DNA from: Rhizobium rhizogenes | Lineage (GTDB): Bacteria > Pseudomonadota > Alphaproteobacteria > Rhizobiales > Rhizobiaceae | DNA length: 64,000 nt | NCBI RefSeq assembly: GCF_002005205.3 | Contig: NZ_CP019701.2 | Span: forward strand, 992,001-1,056,000 | Reading direction: 5' to 3' | Shown here: piece after piece, positions 17,399 to 25,984 of the stretch | Layout: each line of letters begins with the position of its first letter | Position numbering within the stretch: the first letter of the stretch is position 1 | Program-made: the position numbers and the translations under genes | The notes under the pieces: generated by a model | Seen by the model: only the letters and a program-made list of their open reading frames with translations | The model's database searches: none | Told to the model about the DNA's origin: nothing

Positions 17399-18688
17399 AT
17401 GACTGAAATACGGAATTTCTTGAAGACCATGAATTTCACGCGCAGCGCAGCGATATTCGGTGGGGCAGGGTCGCTTGGCGCGCGAATCGCGCGGCTTGCA
17501 GGCGCCCTTGCATTTTCCGTCGCGGCCCATGTCTCCGTCATCCCCGCAGCCCATGCCACCGGGCCGCTTGTCGCCCAGGAGGCGCGCATCATCGGCGACG
17601 AGGCACGAACGCGCATCGTTCTCGATTTTGCCGAGGAGCCGGAGTTCGATGTTCATTACCTCGATTCGCCGGCGCGCATCGTCGTGGATTTCCCGGCGGT
17701 CAATTTTGCCTTTCCCGCATCCGACCTCAAGCCGACGGGCCTCTTTTCGGATATACGCTTCGGCGGCATGGGGCAAAACAGCGCCCGTATCGTCTTGACG
17801 GCGAAAAAACCGGTGCAGGTGGCGATCGCCGAAACGAGGCAGGGTGAAGACGGCGCCTCTTTCCGTTTCGTGCTTGATACCGAAATCACCACCAAGGCAA
17901 AATTCGCGGAACTGGTGAAGGACCAGCAATGGCAGGCGCCCGCCCCGGTGACCACAGCCGCGATCACGCCTGACGACAAGACATCACGGCCGGCGGAATT
18001 CGTCATCGCCGTCGATGCCGGCCATGGCGGCATCGACGCCGGCGCCACCGGCGGCACGACGGGTACGGAAGAAAAGGTCATTACGCTGATGTTCGCGAAG
18101 GAACTCGCGGAACGGCTGAACAGGGAGCCCGGCATAAAAGCGTTCCTGACGCGTGATTCCGATACCTTCCTCGCCTTGTCGGAACGGGTGACCATCGCCC
18201 GCCAGAACAACGCCAATCTCTTTATATCGCTGCATGCCGATACGCTGAAGCAGAAGGGCATCCGGGGCGCTACCGTTTATACATTGTCTGACCGCGCATC
18301 GGACCGGCAGGCGCAGGAGCTGGCGGAACGCGAAAACAAGTCCGACCAGATCGCCGGTGTGGCGGCCTCCAGCGAGCCGCCGGAAGTCGCCGATATCCTG
18401 CTTGATTTCACCCGCCGCGAAACCCAGGCTTTTTCGGTGACGCTGGCCGAAAACATCGTCTCTTCCTTTGAAGGGCAGGTCGGCCTCATCAATAATCCGC
18501 ATCGTTACGCCGGTTTCATGGTGCTGCGTGCCCATGACGTGCCATCGGTGCTGCTGGAACTGGGTTTCCTGTCGAATGCGGAAGATGAAAAACTGCTTCT
18601 CGATGCCGAATGGCGCAAGAAGGTCGCCGACACGCTGGCAACCGCAGTGGGACGATACCGGGCCAAGGCCATGGCAAACGGCGGTTGA
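17399..18688 (+). CDS. amiC: N-acetylmuramoyl-L-alanine amidase (AmiC-type) with AMIN domain
   Basis: About 429 residues. It cleaves the bond between MurNAc and the peptide during septal splitting. After a signal region (GALAFSVAAHVSVIPAAHA) come an AMIN domain (~50-155: ARTRIVLDFAEEPEFDVHYLDSPARIVVDFP) and an Amidase_3 domain (~195-425). Zinc and catalytic motifs are AVDAGHGGIDAGATGG (His), the Glu in TGTEEKVITL, SLHADT (His) and LLELGFLSN (Glu). The start is ATG 17399 or ATG 17429 (MNFTRSAA); neither has a strong ribosome site. It is followed by PBP1a, pairing a peptidoglycan hydrolase with a synthase. Confidence 0.92.
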   Translation: MTEIRNFLKTMNFTRSAAIFGGAGSLGARIARLAGALAFSVAAHVSVIPAAHATGPLVAQEARIIGDEARTRIVLDFAEEPEFDVHYLDSPARIVVDFPAVNFAFPASDLKPTGLFSDIRFGGMGQNSARIVLTAKKPVQVAIAETRQGEDGASFRFVLDTEITTKAKFAELVKDQQWQAPAPVTTAAITPDDKTSRPAEFVIAVDAGHGGIDAGATGGTTGTEEKVITLMFAKELAERLNREPGIKAFLTRDSDTFLALSERVTIARQNNANLFISLHADTLKQKGIRGATVYTLSDRASDRQAQELAERENKSDQIAGVAASSEPPEVADILLDFTRRETQAFSVTLAENIVSSFEGQVGLINNPHRYAGFMVLRAHDVPSVLLELGFLSNAEDEKLLLDAEWRKKVADTLATAVGRYRAKAMANGG

Positions 18689-19026
18689 GCGCCCCGCACG
18701 GCACGGCGATGTTGGTGGTGATGTTGTTGCCGCCGTGCCGCTAAGGTCCAAAAAGCTGTTCAATTCTTGGGTCTTGCGGATGATTAAGGGCGCAAAGCCC
18801 TATTTTACTCACATTCGCCGCGTTACTCGGAAAGCGGATTCGGTGGCGATCCGCAAAACGGTGGAAACGCGATTTGCGGCGGTTGGTCCGGTAACATATC
18901 GGAGAATGCTGCCCGATCCGGCTTGTCATCGAAGGTATGGTGTGCAAAACGGCACGCGATATGCAAGGATGCGCCCGTATATCGTCGGGCGTTGATGGTT
19001 ACGATTCGAATTATCGGTAGCTTGGT
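18689..19026. other. amiC-mrcA intergenic region with terminator-like stem
   Basis: No gene was found in these 338 bases. A 10-bp perfect stem (CGGCACGGCG at 18699-18708 with CGCCGTGCCG at 18731-18740) follows amiC but lacks a T-tract. A smaller hairpin (CGCCCG/CGGGCG, 18972-18991) lies just before mrcA. The short open frames here look random. Confidence 0.5.
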
Positions 19027-21474
19027 ATGATCAGACTGATTGGATATTTTTTCGGCTTGGCCAGCGTGCTCTTCCTGTGCGCCGCCGCCGCCGGTGCGAT
19101 TTATTTGCACGGCGTGACGAAGGACCTGCCGGATTACGCAGTTCTGAGCACCTATGAACCGCCGGTGACGACCCGTGTGCACGCCGGCAACGGCGCGCTG
19201 ATGGCGGAATACGCCCATGAAAAGCGTCTGTTCCTGCCGATCCAGGCCATTCCCGACCGGGTGAAGGCGGCTTTCCTTTCGGCGGAAGACAAGAATTTCT
19301 ACAATCACCCGGGCGTTGATATCTTCGGTCTTGGCCGCGCCATTCTCGTCAATATCCAGAACTTTGGCTCGGGCCGTCGTCCGGTCGGCGCTTCCACCAT
19401 CACCCAGCAGGTGGCGAAGAACTTCCTTCTGACCAATGACCAGACCATCGACCGCAAGCTCAAGGAAGCCATTCTCTCCTTCCGCATCGAGCAGACCTAT
19501 TCCAAGGACAAGATTCTCGAACTTTATCTCAACGAGATTTTCTTCGGCCTGAATTCCTACGGCATCGCCGGTGCGGCGCTCACCTATTTCAACAAGTCGG
19601 TGACGGAACTGACGATCGCCGAGACCGCCTATCTCGCATCGCTGCCCAAGGGGCCGGCCAACTACCACCCGATCCGCCGTGAAAAGGCTGCTCTCGAGCG
19701 CCGCAACTGGGTGATCGACCGTATGGCCGAAAATGGCTATATCACCGTCGACGACGCGACGGATGCCAAGAAGCAGCCGCTCGGCGTCAATCTGCGCCGC
19801 GGTGGCGCCCATATTTTCGCATCCGATTATTTCGCCGAGGAAGTCCGACGCCAGATCGTTGAAAAATACGGTGAGGAAGCGCTTCTCGAAGGCGGACTTT
19901 CGGTCCGCACCTCGTTCGATCCGCAGATCCAGATGGAGGCGCGCAAGGCCCTCCAGGACGGTCTGATACAATATGATGAACGTCGCGGTTTCCGCGGACC
20001 CGTCGAACAGATCGATACGACGGGCGACTGGACGGCGGCGCTCGCCAAGGTCAAGGGTTTGCGCGACGTTCCGGAGTGGAAAATCGCCGTGGTCCTCGCC
20101 GTTGCGGCCGATGGCGTCGATATCGGCGTGCAGGCGGATACGGAAACGGAAGAGGGCGACAAGCGTACCCGCGGCCACATCTCCGCAGAAAACATGCGCT
20201 GGGCCTATCGCGATGCGACGGGCAAGAAAGCGACCGCCAAGTCGCCGGTCGGCGTTCTGGCCGCCGGTGACGTCATCTATGCGCAGCCGCTTGCCAATTC
20301 CGGCAATGAATACCGCCTGCGCCAGCCGCCGAAAGTGCAGGGCGGCATGGTCGTGATGGACCCGCATACCGGCCGCGTTCTGGCCATGGTCGGCGGTTTC
20401 TCCTATGCGCAGTCGGAATTCAACCGGTCCACGCAGGCAATGCGCCAGCCGGGCTCCTCGTTCAAGCCGTTCATCTACGCGGCGGCGCTCGACAATGGTT
20501 ACACGCCGGCATCGGTCATTCTCGACGCGCCGATCGAGGTGGTTTCCGGCGGCCAGGTCTGGAAGCCGCAGAATTACGGCGGGGGTTCCGCCGGTCCGTC
20601 AACCCTGCGTCTCGGCATCGAAAAGTCCCGTAACCTCATGACCGTGCGTCTCGCGCAGGACATGGGCATGAATCTGGTGGCGGAATATGCCGAGCGCTTC
20701 GGCATTTATGACAAGATGCCGCCGCTTCTGTCCATGTCGCTCGGTTCCGGTGAAACCACCGTCATGCGCATGGTTTCCGCCTATTCGGTCATCGCCAATG
20801 GCGGCAAGCAGATCAAGCCGACCCTGATCGACCGCATTCAGGACCGTTACGGCAAGACGATCTTCCGCCATGAGGAGCGCGCCTGCGAAGGCTGCAATGC
20901 GACAAGCTGGCAGAACCAGGACGAGCCCGTCATCGTCGACAATCGCGAACAGGTTCTCGACCCGATGACCGCCTATCAGACGACCTCCATGCTGGAAGGT
21001 GTCGTGCAGCGCGGCACGGCGGCGGGCAAGATCAAGGTCGATCTGCCGGTTGCCGGCAAGACAGGCACCACCAACGATGAAAAGGACGCCTGGTTCGTCG
21101 GTTACACGCCGGACATGGTCGCCGGCCTCTATATCGGCTTCGATTCGCCTGCGCCGCTGGGTCGCGGCGGTACCGGCGGCTCGCTATCCGCGCCGATCTT
21201 CGGCGAGTTCATCGCCGATGCGGCAAAGCACATGGAGCCGAGCAAGTTCATCGTGCCTGCCGGCATGAACTTCGTCGCCGTCAACCGCAAGACCGGCATG
21301 GCGGCGGTCGAGGGTGAGCCTGACACCATCATGGAAGCCTTCAAGCCCGGCACCGGCCCGGCCGACAGCTTCTCCGTCATCGGTGCGGAAAACTACATGT
21401 CGCAGGAAGACATTCTGAAAACCTCGCCGCAGGCGCAGCAGGCCATCACCGGCGGTGGCGGCGGTCTTTATTGA
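19027..21474 (+). CDS. mrcA: Penicillin-binding protein 1A, bifunctional
   Basis: An 815-residue class A PBP anchored by an N-terminal membrane helix (residues ~5-28). The glycosyltransferase domain has the catalytic Glu E87 in SAEDKNFYNHPG, plus STITQQVAKNFLL and RKLKEAILSFRIEQ..KDKILELYLNEIFFG. The transpeptidase domain has the nucleophile S477 in SSFK, followed later by KTGTTNDEKDAWFVGY (KTG triad). PBP1a is the main polar-growth synthase in Agrobacterium. The stop at 21474 is followed by a strong terminator. Confidence 0.97.
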   Translation: MIRLIGYFFGLASVLFLCAAAAGAIYLHGVTKDLPDYAVLSTYEPPVTTRVHAGNGALMAEYAHEKRLFLPIQAIPDRVKAAFLSAEDKNFYNHPGVDIFGLGRAILVNIQNFGSGRRPVGASTITQQVAKNFLLTNDQTIDRKLKEAILSFRIEQTYSKDKILELYLNEIFFGLNSYGIAGAALTYFNKSVTELTIAETAYLASLPKGPANYHPIRREKAALERRNWVIDRMAENGYITVDDATDAKKQPLGVNLRRGGAHIFASDYFAEEVRRQIVEKYGEEALLEGGLSVRTSFDPQIQMEARKALQDGLIQYDERRGFRGPVEQIDTTGDWTAALAKVKGLRDVPEWKIAVVLAVAADGVDIGVQADTETEEGDKRTRGHISAENMRWAYRDATGKKATAKSPVGVLAAGDVIYAQPLANSGNEYRLRQPPKVQGGMVVMDPHTGRVLAMVGGFSYAQSEFNRSTQAMRQPGSSFKPFIYAAALDNGYTPASVILDAPIEVVSGGQVWKPQNYGGGSAGPSTLRLGIEKSRNLMTVRLAQDMGMNLVAEYAERFGIYDKMPPLLSMSLGSGETTVMRMVSAYSVIANGGKQIKPTLIDRIQDRYGKTIFRHEERACEGCNATSWQNQDEPVIVDNREQVLDPMTAYQTTSMLEGVVQRGTAAGKIKVDLPVAGKTGTTNDEKDAWFVGYTPDMVAGLYIGFDSPAPLGRGGTGGSLSAPIFGEFIADAAKHMEPSKFIVPAGMNFVAVNRKTGMAAVEGEPDTIMEAFKPGTGPADSFSVIGAENYMSQEDILKTSPQAQQAITGGGGGLY

Positions 21475-21493
21475 TCGCAAGTTCCGGAATCAT

Positions 21494-21536
21494 CGGGGGG
21501 CGCGGGTCTTTACATCCGCGCCCCCCGCATTTATTT
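21494..21536 (+). terminator. Strong terminator after mrcA
   Basis: An 11-bp GC stem (GGGGGGCGCGG with CCGCGCCCCCC) is followed by GCATTTATTT. It separates mrcA from prfB. Confidence 0.88.
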
Positions 21537-21573
21537 GAGCAACGAGTTTCAATGAAGGTGAAGAACCAGCGAA

Positions 21574-22705
21574 ATGCGCAATGAAATCGTGAACGTAGTC
21601 GACGAAATCAAGCAGGCCATAAGCCTGCTGAGGAGGCATCTTTGACTGGGACCAGGCGATAAGACGACTGGACTGGTTGAATAACAAGGCAGAGGACCCG
21701 ACCCTCTGGAACGATGCCACCGAGGCCCAGAAGCTGATGCGCGAGCGCCAGCAGCTGGATGACAGCATCAATGGCGTCAAGGCGCTGGAGCAGCAGCTCA
21801 AGGACAATATCGAGCTGATCGAACTCGGCGAGATGGAAGGTGACGACGAGATCGTCAAGGATGCCGAAGACGCCCTGAAGGCGTTGAAGAGCGAGGCGAA
21901 CCGCCGTCAGGTGGAGGCCATGCTGTCAGGCGAAGCCGATACCAATGATACCTATCTCGAAGTGCATTCGGGCGCCGGCGGTACCGAAAGCCAGGACTGG
22001 GCGAACATGCTGCTGCGCATGTATACCCGCTGGGCGGACCGCGAAGGCTTCAAGGTCGAAGTGCTCGAAGTGCATGACGGCGAAGAAGCCGGCATCAAGT
22101 CTGCGACGATCCTCGTCAAGGGCCACAATGCCTTTGGCTGGCTGAAGACGGAATCGGGCGTGCACCGCCTCGTTCGTATTTCGCCCTATGACAGCAATGC
22201 GCGTCGCCACACATCGTTCTCTTCCGTCTGGGTTTACCCTGTCGTCGACGATTCGATTCAGATCGATATCAACGAGAGCGATTGCCGCATCGATACCTAT
22301 CGTTCGTCCGGCGCTGGCGGCCAGCACGTCAACACGACGGATTCGGCCGTGCGTATCACGCATATTCCGACCGGTATCGCCGTTGCCTGCCAGCAGGAGC
22401 GGTCGCAGCACAAGAACCGCGCCAAGGCGTGGGACATGCTGCGCGCCCGCCTCTATGAAGTGGAGCTGCAGAAGCGGGAAGAGGCGGCAAACGCCCAGGC
22501 CGCATCCAAGACCGATATCGGCTGGGGTCACCAGATCCGTTCTTACGTTCTGCAGCCCTATCAGCTGGTCAAGGACCTGCGCACGGGCGTGGAAAGCACC
22601 GCGCCCGGCAACGTGCTGGACGGTGACCTGAATGAATTCATGGAAGCCGCTCTCGCCCATCGCATCAGCGGTGGCGCGGACGTGGAAGTCGCGGATATCG
22701 ACTGA
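21574..22705 (+). CDS. prfB: Peptide chain release factor 2, programmed +1 frameshift
   Basis: RF2 of 376 residues read as 21574-21642 joined to 21644-22705. Translation starts at ATG 21574 ([17 protein letters not shown]) and meets an in-frame TGA at 21643. Skipping the T at 21643 joins it to [19 protein letters not shown] and the rest of RF2. The usual TTG at 21677 would give a truncated protein, so the frameshift reading is preferred. Signatures include the GGQ motif (residues 248-250, in [10 protein letters not shown]) and the stop-codon recognition tripeptide S203-P204-Y205, where E. coli has SPF. RF2 recognises UGA and UAA and regulates its own level through the UGA at the shift site. 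Confidence 0.95.
21631..21646 (+). promoter_or_regulatory. RF2 autoregulatory +1 frameshift site
   Basis: The internal Shine-Dalgarno-like AGGAGG (21631-21636) is followed at the same spacing as in E. coli (AGGGGG.TATCTTTGAC) by CATCTTTGAC. The slippery CTT and the TGA stop at 21643 are followed by C, the context that favours frameshifting when RF2 is scarce. Confidence 0.95.
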
Positions 22706-22732
22706 GACGCTTACGCGTCGATCGGGAAATTG

Positions 22733-22762
22733 CCCCTCGCAAGCCGATTGCGAGGGGTTTTT
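22733..22762 (+). terminator. Terminator after prfB
   Basis: CCCCTCGCAA pairs with TTGCGAGGGG over GCCGA and is followed by TTTTT. It lies 28 bases after the prfB stop and just before the next gene. Confidence 0.92.
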
Positions 22763-22777
22763 CGTTGGAGGACAGGC

Positions 22778-23248
22778 ATGAAACAGGTGCTCTACATCGT
22801 CGACGTCCAGCCGAGCTTCAATCCGCCGGCTGCGCTGGTTGAGGAGATATCCGCGCTCGCCCTGACCATGCCGAGCATCGCCACCGTCGAGCGTCATGAT
22901 GAGAGCGTAACGCCCTTCGAGCGGCAACTGGGCTGGAAGCCGGGCAGGGATGACATGTCGCTCGTCGCGGCGGATCACATCTTCATCAAGCATGGTTATG
23001 CCCCGCCAAAGGCAGCAATGGACCATCTGCTGTCCCTCAGGCCTGACAGGGTGCTGGTCTGCGGTATTCAGGCCGATACCTGCGTGCTGGCGGCCGGTTT
23101 TGCCCTGTTCGACGCGGGGCTGCATCCCACGTTGCTGCCATGGCTGACGGTCGGCTCCAGCCTCGATCGCAGCGGCGAACTCGGCGCAAGATTATGGAAA
23201 CACCATTTTGGCGCGGTTCTGACCGGGCCGCATGAGCTCACCGTTTAG
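22778..23248 (+). CDS. Isochorismatase-family cysteine hydrolase
   Basis: A 156-residue cysteine hydrolase of the isochorismatase-like fold. The catalytic triad is visible: Asp in YIVDVQPSF (D9), Lys in HIFIKHGY, and Cys in ADTCVLAAGF. The start is the ATG at 22778 after GGAGGACAGG, not the longer frame. The substrate is unknown; family members act on nicotinamide, isochorismate, N-carbamoylsarcosine or related amides. Confidence 0.85.
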   Translation: MKQVLYIVDVQPSFNPPAALVEEISALALTMPSIATVERHDESVTPFERQLGWKPGRDDMSLVAADHIFIKHGYAPPKAAMDHLLSLRPDRVLVCGIQADTCVLAAGFALFDAGLHPTLLPWLTVGSSLDRSGELGARLWKHHFGAVLTGPHELTV

Positions 23249-23351
23249 AAGTATTTCCAGGAAAAGTGGAGCCCGGTTTCCCATGCGGAAATGCGTGAGA
23301 ACAAGGGGTTGGGACGTTTTCCCGATGCAGGGAAAAGCGAAAACGCTCCGG
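23249..23351. repeat. Dispersed rhizobial intergenic repeat (copy 2)
   Basis: Starts ATTTCCAGGAAAAGTGGAGCCCGGTTT, has GAAATGCGTGAGAACAA and ends with GCGAAAACGCTCCGG. It shares blocks with the repeat at 6186-6251 and resembles a family scattered through rhizobial genomes. It fills the space between the hydrolase and a convergent gene and may help end their transcripts. Confidence 0.55.
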
Positions 23352-23353
23352 CG

Positions 23354-23854
23354 TCAGTTCGAGGCTTTTTCGATCTTCATCTCGCCAAGCTCGTCGATCA
23401 GGATCGTCCAGCTTTCGGCTTCCTTGGCCATCGGGTCCGTTTTCAGATAGACGGTGACGAACAGACCGGGTGAATCCGATGCGCCATTCGAGCTCTCGGG
23501 ACGAATATCCGTGACATAGGATTTCATCTGGTTGAACTCGTCCAGCTCGACATTCTCAAGGAGATTTGGTCCATCTGCCGTAAAGGCTATGCGCTGCAGG
23601 TAAATCTTGGCCGTCCCGTCGCCCTGGCGGATTGCGATCACCTTGTAATAACCGCGCGTGGGCGATGCCGGCGGCGGCCGCAGCTGGCCGTCAGTGCCTT
23701 CCCGTGGCTCCAGGTTCCTGTCTTCCCACATGCCGCTGCTGACAACGAATATCGCGGAGACAGGCAGTGTGTCGATCGCCGCTGTCTGTGCCCGTGCGGG
23801 AAGCACGGCGGTGGCGAAAATGAGGGCGGCGAGGATGAATTTTCTAGGTTGCAT
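23354..23854 (-). CDS. Secreted protein of unknown function
   Basis: A 166-residue exported protein. A signal peptide is clear (MQPRKFILAALIFATAVLPARA, cleavage after ARA). The mature part (TAAIDTLPVSAIFVVSSGMWED...) has mostly beta-type patterns (YKVIAIRQGDGTAKIYLQRIAF, LFVTVYLKTDP, WTILIDELGEMKIE) and no cysteines. I do not recognise the family. It lies 22 bases after nadK on the same strand, so it may be the second gene of that operon. Confidence 0.7.
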   Translation of the reverse strand: MQPRKFILAALIFATAVLPARAQTAAIDTLPVSAIFVVSSGMWEDRNLEPREGTDGQLRPPPASPTRGYYKVIAIRQGDGTAKIYLQRIAFTADGPNLLENVELDEFNQMKSYVTDIRPESSNGASDSPGLFVTVYLKTDPMAKEAESWTILIDELGEMKIEKASN

Positions 23855-23875
23855 GGCCGTTACGAATGGTTGGCT

Positions 23876-24649
23876 TCAATTGTTGAACTGCTCGGCGAGA
23901 ACCCGGTCGGACCATGAACGGTCCGGGTCCGAGAGAATTCGCGCTGTCCTGTCCTGCGATTGTGCGATTCGAACATGACGAACGGATTTCACCTCCGTAT
24001 GGTCGGCCACGGCGTTCACCGGGCGTTTGTCCCGTTCCAGAACATGAATGTCGACAGTCACCTTATTCGGCAAAAGCGCGCCGCGCCAGCGCCGTGGCCG
24101 AAATGCGCTGACAGGGGTGAGCGCGAGAAGCGGCGATTCCAGCGGCAGGATGGGCCCGTGGGCGGAAAAGTTGTAGGCTGTTGACCCTGCCGGTGTCGCC
24201 ACCATCATGCCGTCGCAGATCAGCTCCTCCAGCCGCACCTTGCCATCCACCTCGACACGCAGTTTGGCGGCCTGGTGCGATTGCCGGAAGAGGCTGACCT
24301 CGTTCATGGCAAGGGCGGTAAACTCGTCGCCATCGGAATCCGTCGTCGTCATGCGCAGGGGATGAAAATCATTGCCGCTCGCCACCGCGATGCGTTCGAG
24401 CAGGCCTTCCACCCGGTAATCATTCATCAGAAAGCCGACCGAGCCGCGGTTCATGCCATAGACCCGCTTGCCGGAATTCATCGTCTCGTTGAGGATCTGC
24501 AGCATGAACCCGTCGCCGCCGAGCGCGACGATCACTTCCGCCTCTTCGAACGGCGTATCGCCATAAACGCGTTTCAGTTCTTCCAGCGCCGTCTGCGCCT
24601 CCTCGGTGGTGGAGGCGACGAAGGACAGTGAACAGTTAGATTGCGACAT
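23876..24649 (-). CDS. nadK: NAD kinase
   Basis: A 257-residue NAD kinase that phosphorylates NAD+ to NADP+ with ATP or polyphosphate. The start ending at 24649 (MSQSNCSLSF) gives the family's usual size; a longer upstream frame is unsupported. Motifs include GGDG (44-47, VALGGDGFML), NRGSVGFLMND, and ATPAGSTAYNFSAHGPILP. Its product is needed for NADPH in biosynthesis and redox defence. The secreted protein downstream may be cotranscribed. Confidence 0.96.
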   Translation of the reverse strand: MSQSNCSLSFVASTTEEAQTALEELKRVYGDTPFEEAEVIVALGGDGFMLQILNETMNSGKRVYGMNRGSVGFLMNDYRVEGLLERIAVASGNDFHPLRMTTTDSDGDEFTALAMNEVSLFRQSHQAAKLRVEVDGKVRLEELICDGMMVATPAGSTAYNFSAHGPILPLESPLLALTPVSAFRPRRWRGALLPNKVTVDIHVLERDKRPVNAVADHTEVKSVRHVRIAQSQDRTARILSDPDRSWSDRVLAEQFNN

Positions 24650-24956
24650 CCGCTTCCCTCGACAACGGCGCAGGCGCATAGGGCCCGCAGACGATGCTGT
24701 AACCTGTTGAAGCGGCTTGCAATCTTGAAACGTTGAAGAAAACGCCGGGATCACGAGCCGCAAGACGCATCCTTGGTACATGAAGACGGCGCCACGCGAC
24801 AAGGCCTTTCGGGCAGTGAGGTGTTCCCCTGCCGCGCCATTACGCCACGCCGTTCCACAGCTTCTTGATTTCCGGCCCCTGACAAGGGTTGCGATGCGGG
24901 GCGGCGTGATGCAGTTTGCGCAGGGCAGGCCGAATGATGAATGGCAGGAGACGGAT

Positions 24957-25874
24957 GTGCTGCTGAACTACAATATCTACGATGTCTTTACCGAGACGAA
25001 AATGGCGGGAAATCCGCTCGCGGTCATGTATGACGCTGACGATCTCGATCAGGCGACGATGCAGGCGATCGCAAGGGAAATGAACCTTTCCGAGACCGTC
25101 TTCGTCAACCGTTCGGGCAACCCGGCCCACGCCGCCTCGCTGCGCATCTTCACCCCTTCAGGTGAACTGCCTTTCGCGGGGCATCCGACCGTCGGCGCCG
25201 CCGTCGCCATTGCTGAGCGCAACCGCAAGGATGGCGATGACGATGTCGATATGGTCTGCGTGCTCGAAGAGAAGGTGGGTCCCGTCCGCTGCGCGGTGAA
25301 GATGCGTGCCGGCGCGGTCAGCTTCGCCGAGTTCGACCTGCCGCGCAAATCGTCCCGCGTCGAGCTGCCGCTCGACCACGCCGCTCTTGCCGATGCGCTG
25401 GGCGTCAGCGAGGGGCATCTTGGCTTTGAAAATCACGTGCCGTCGATCTGGACGGCCGGCGTGCCGTTCCTGATGGTGCCGATGCACAATATCGCCACGG
25501 TTCGTGACATGGATTTCGACGCCAATCTGTGGCTGCGAACCGCGCCGCTGGTCGAAGGACTGCTGACGGCAGCCTACATCTACTGTCGCGGCGGCCTCAA
25601 TCACGCGGCGAAATTCCATGCCCGTATGTTCTCCCCGGAAATGGGAATTGCGGAAGACCCCGCCACCGGCTCCGCCGCCGCTGCTCTTTCCGGCGCCATC
25701 CACCATTTCGACGGCCTGACGGACGGCCACCATCCGCTCCTGATAGAGCAGGGCGTTGAAATGGAAAGACCGTCCCACATCCACCTGCGCATGGACATCA
25801 AGGACAACGAAATCGCCCGCGCCCGCATTGGCGGCCACGCGGTACGTGTCGCATCGGGTACCTTCGAGATTTGA
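24957..25874 (+). CDS. PhzF family isomerase-like protein
   Basis: A 305-residue PhzF-type protein from the GTG at 24957, chosen because AGGAG lies six bases upstream and the product then begins with the family sequence LLNYNIYDVFTETKMAGNPLAV. A longer upstream frame is rejected. The catalytic Glu is E46 (NLSETVF), followed by RIFTPSGELPFAGHPTVGAA; the second half ends with EDPATGSAAAALSGA. PhzF enzymes of phenazine synthesis isomerise dihydrohydroxyanthranilate, but most chromosomal relatives have unknown substrates and there are no phenazine genes here. Confidence 0.9.
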   Translation: MLLNYNIYDVFTETKMAGNPLAVMYDADDLDQATMQAIAREMNLSETVFVNRSGNPAHAASLRIFTPSGELPFAGHPTVGAAVAIAERNRKDGDDDVDMVCVLEEKVGPVRCAVKMRAGAVSFAEFDLPRKSSRVELPLDHAALADALGVSEGHLGFENHVPSIWTAGVPFLMVPMHNIATVRDMDFDANLWLRTAPLVEGLLTAAYIYCRGGLNHAAKFHARMFSPEMGIAEDPATGSAAAALSGAIHHFDGLTDGHHPLLIEQGVEMERPSHIHLRMDIKDNEIARARIGGHAVRVASGTFEI

Positions 25875-25935
25875 GGTGAGCGTGACGGAATAAGTTCGCG
25901 TCGTTGAACAGCGACGCAACAGCCCGAAAGCTAAA

Positions 25936-25965
25936 GAAAAACCCCGGCCTTGACCGGGGTTTTAT
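25936..25965. terminator. Bidirectional terminator between phzF and GPR genes
   Basis: AAAACCCCGG and CCGGGGTTTT form a stem with T-tracts on both sides. It lies between the convergent PhzF-family gene and the GPR gene. Confidence 0.93.
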
Positions 25966-25984
25966 CATTTCAGCGCAATTCAGT

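Noticed and set aside
18741..18947. Small minus-strand frame between amiC and mrcA
   Set aside because: No ribosome site or recognisable composition; overlaps other random frames in the same spacer.
21677..22705. prfB as a simple 342-residue gene starting at TTG 21677
   Set aside because: The upstream ATG 21574, the AGGAGG-CTT-TGA-C signal and the restored RF2 N-terminus show that the gene is frameshifted instead.
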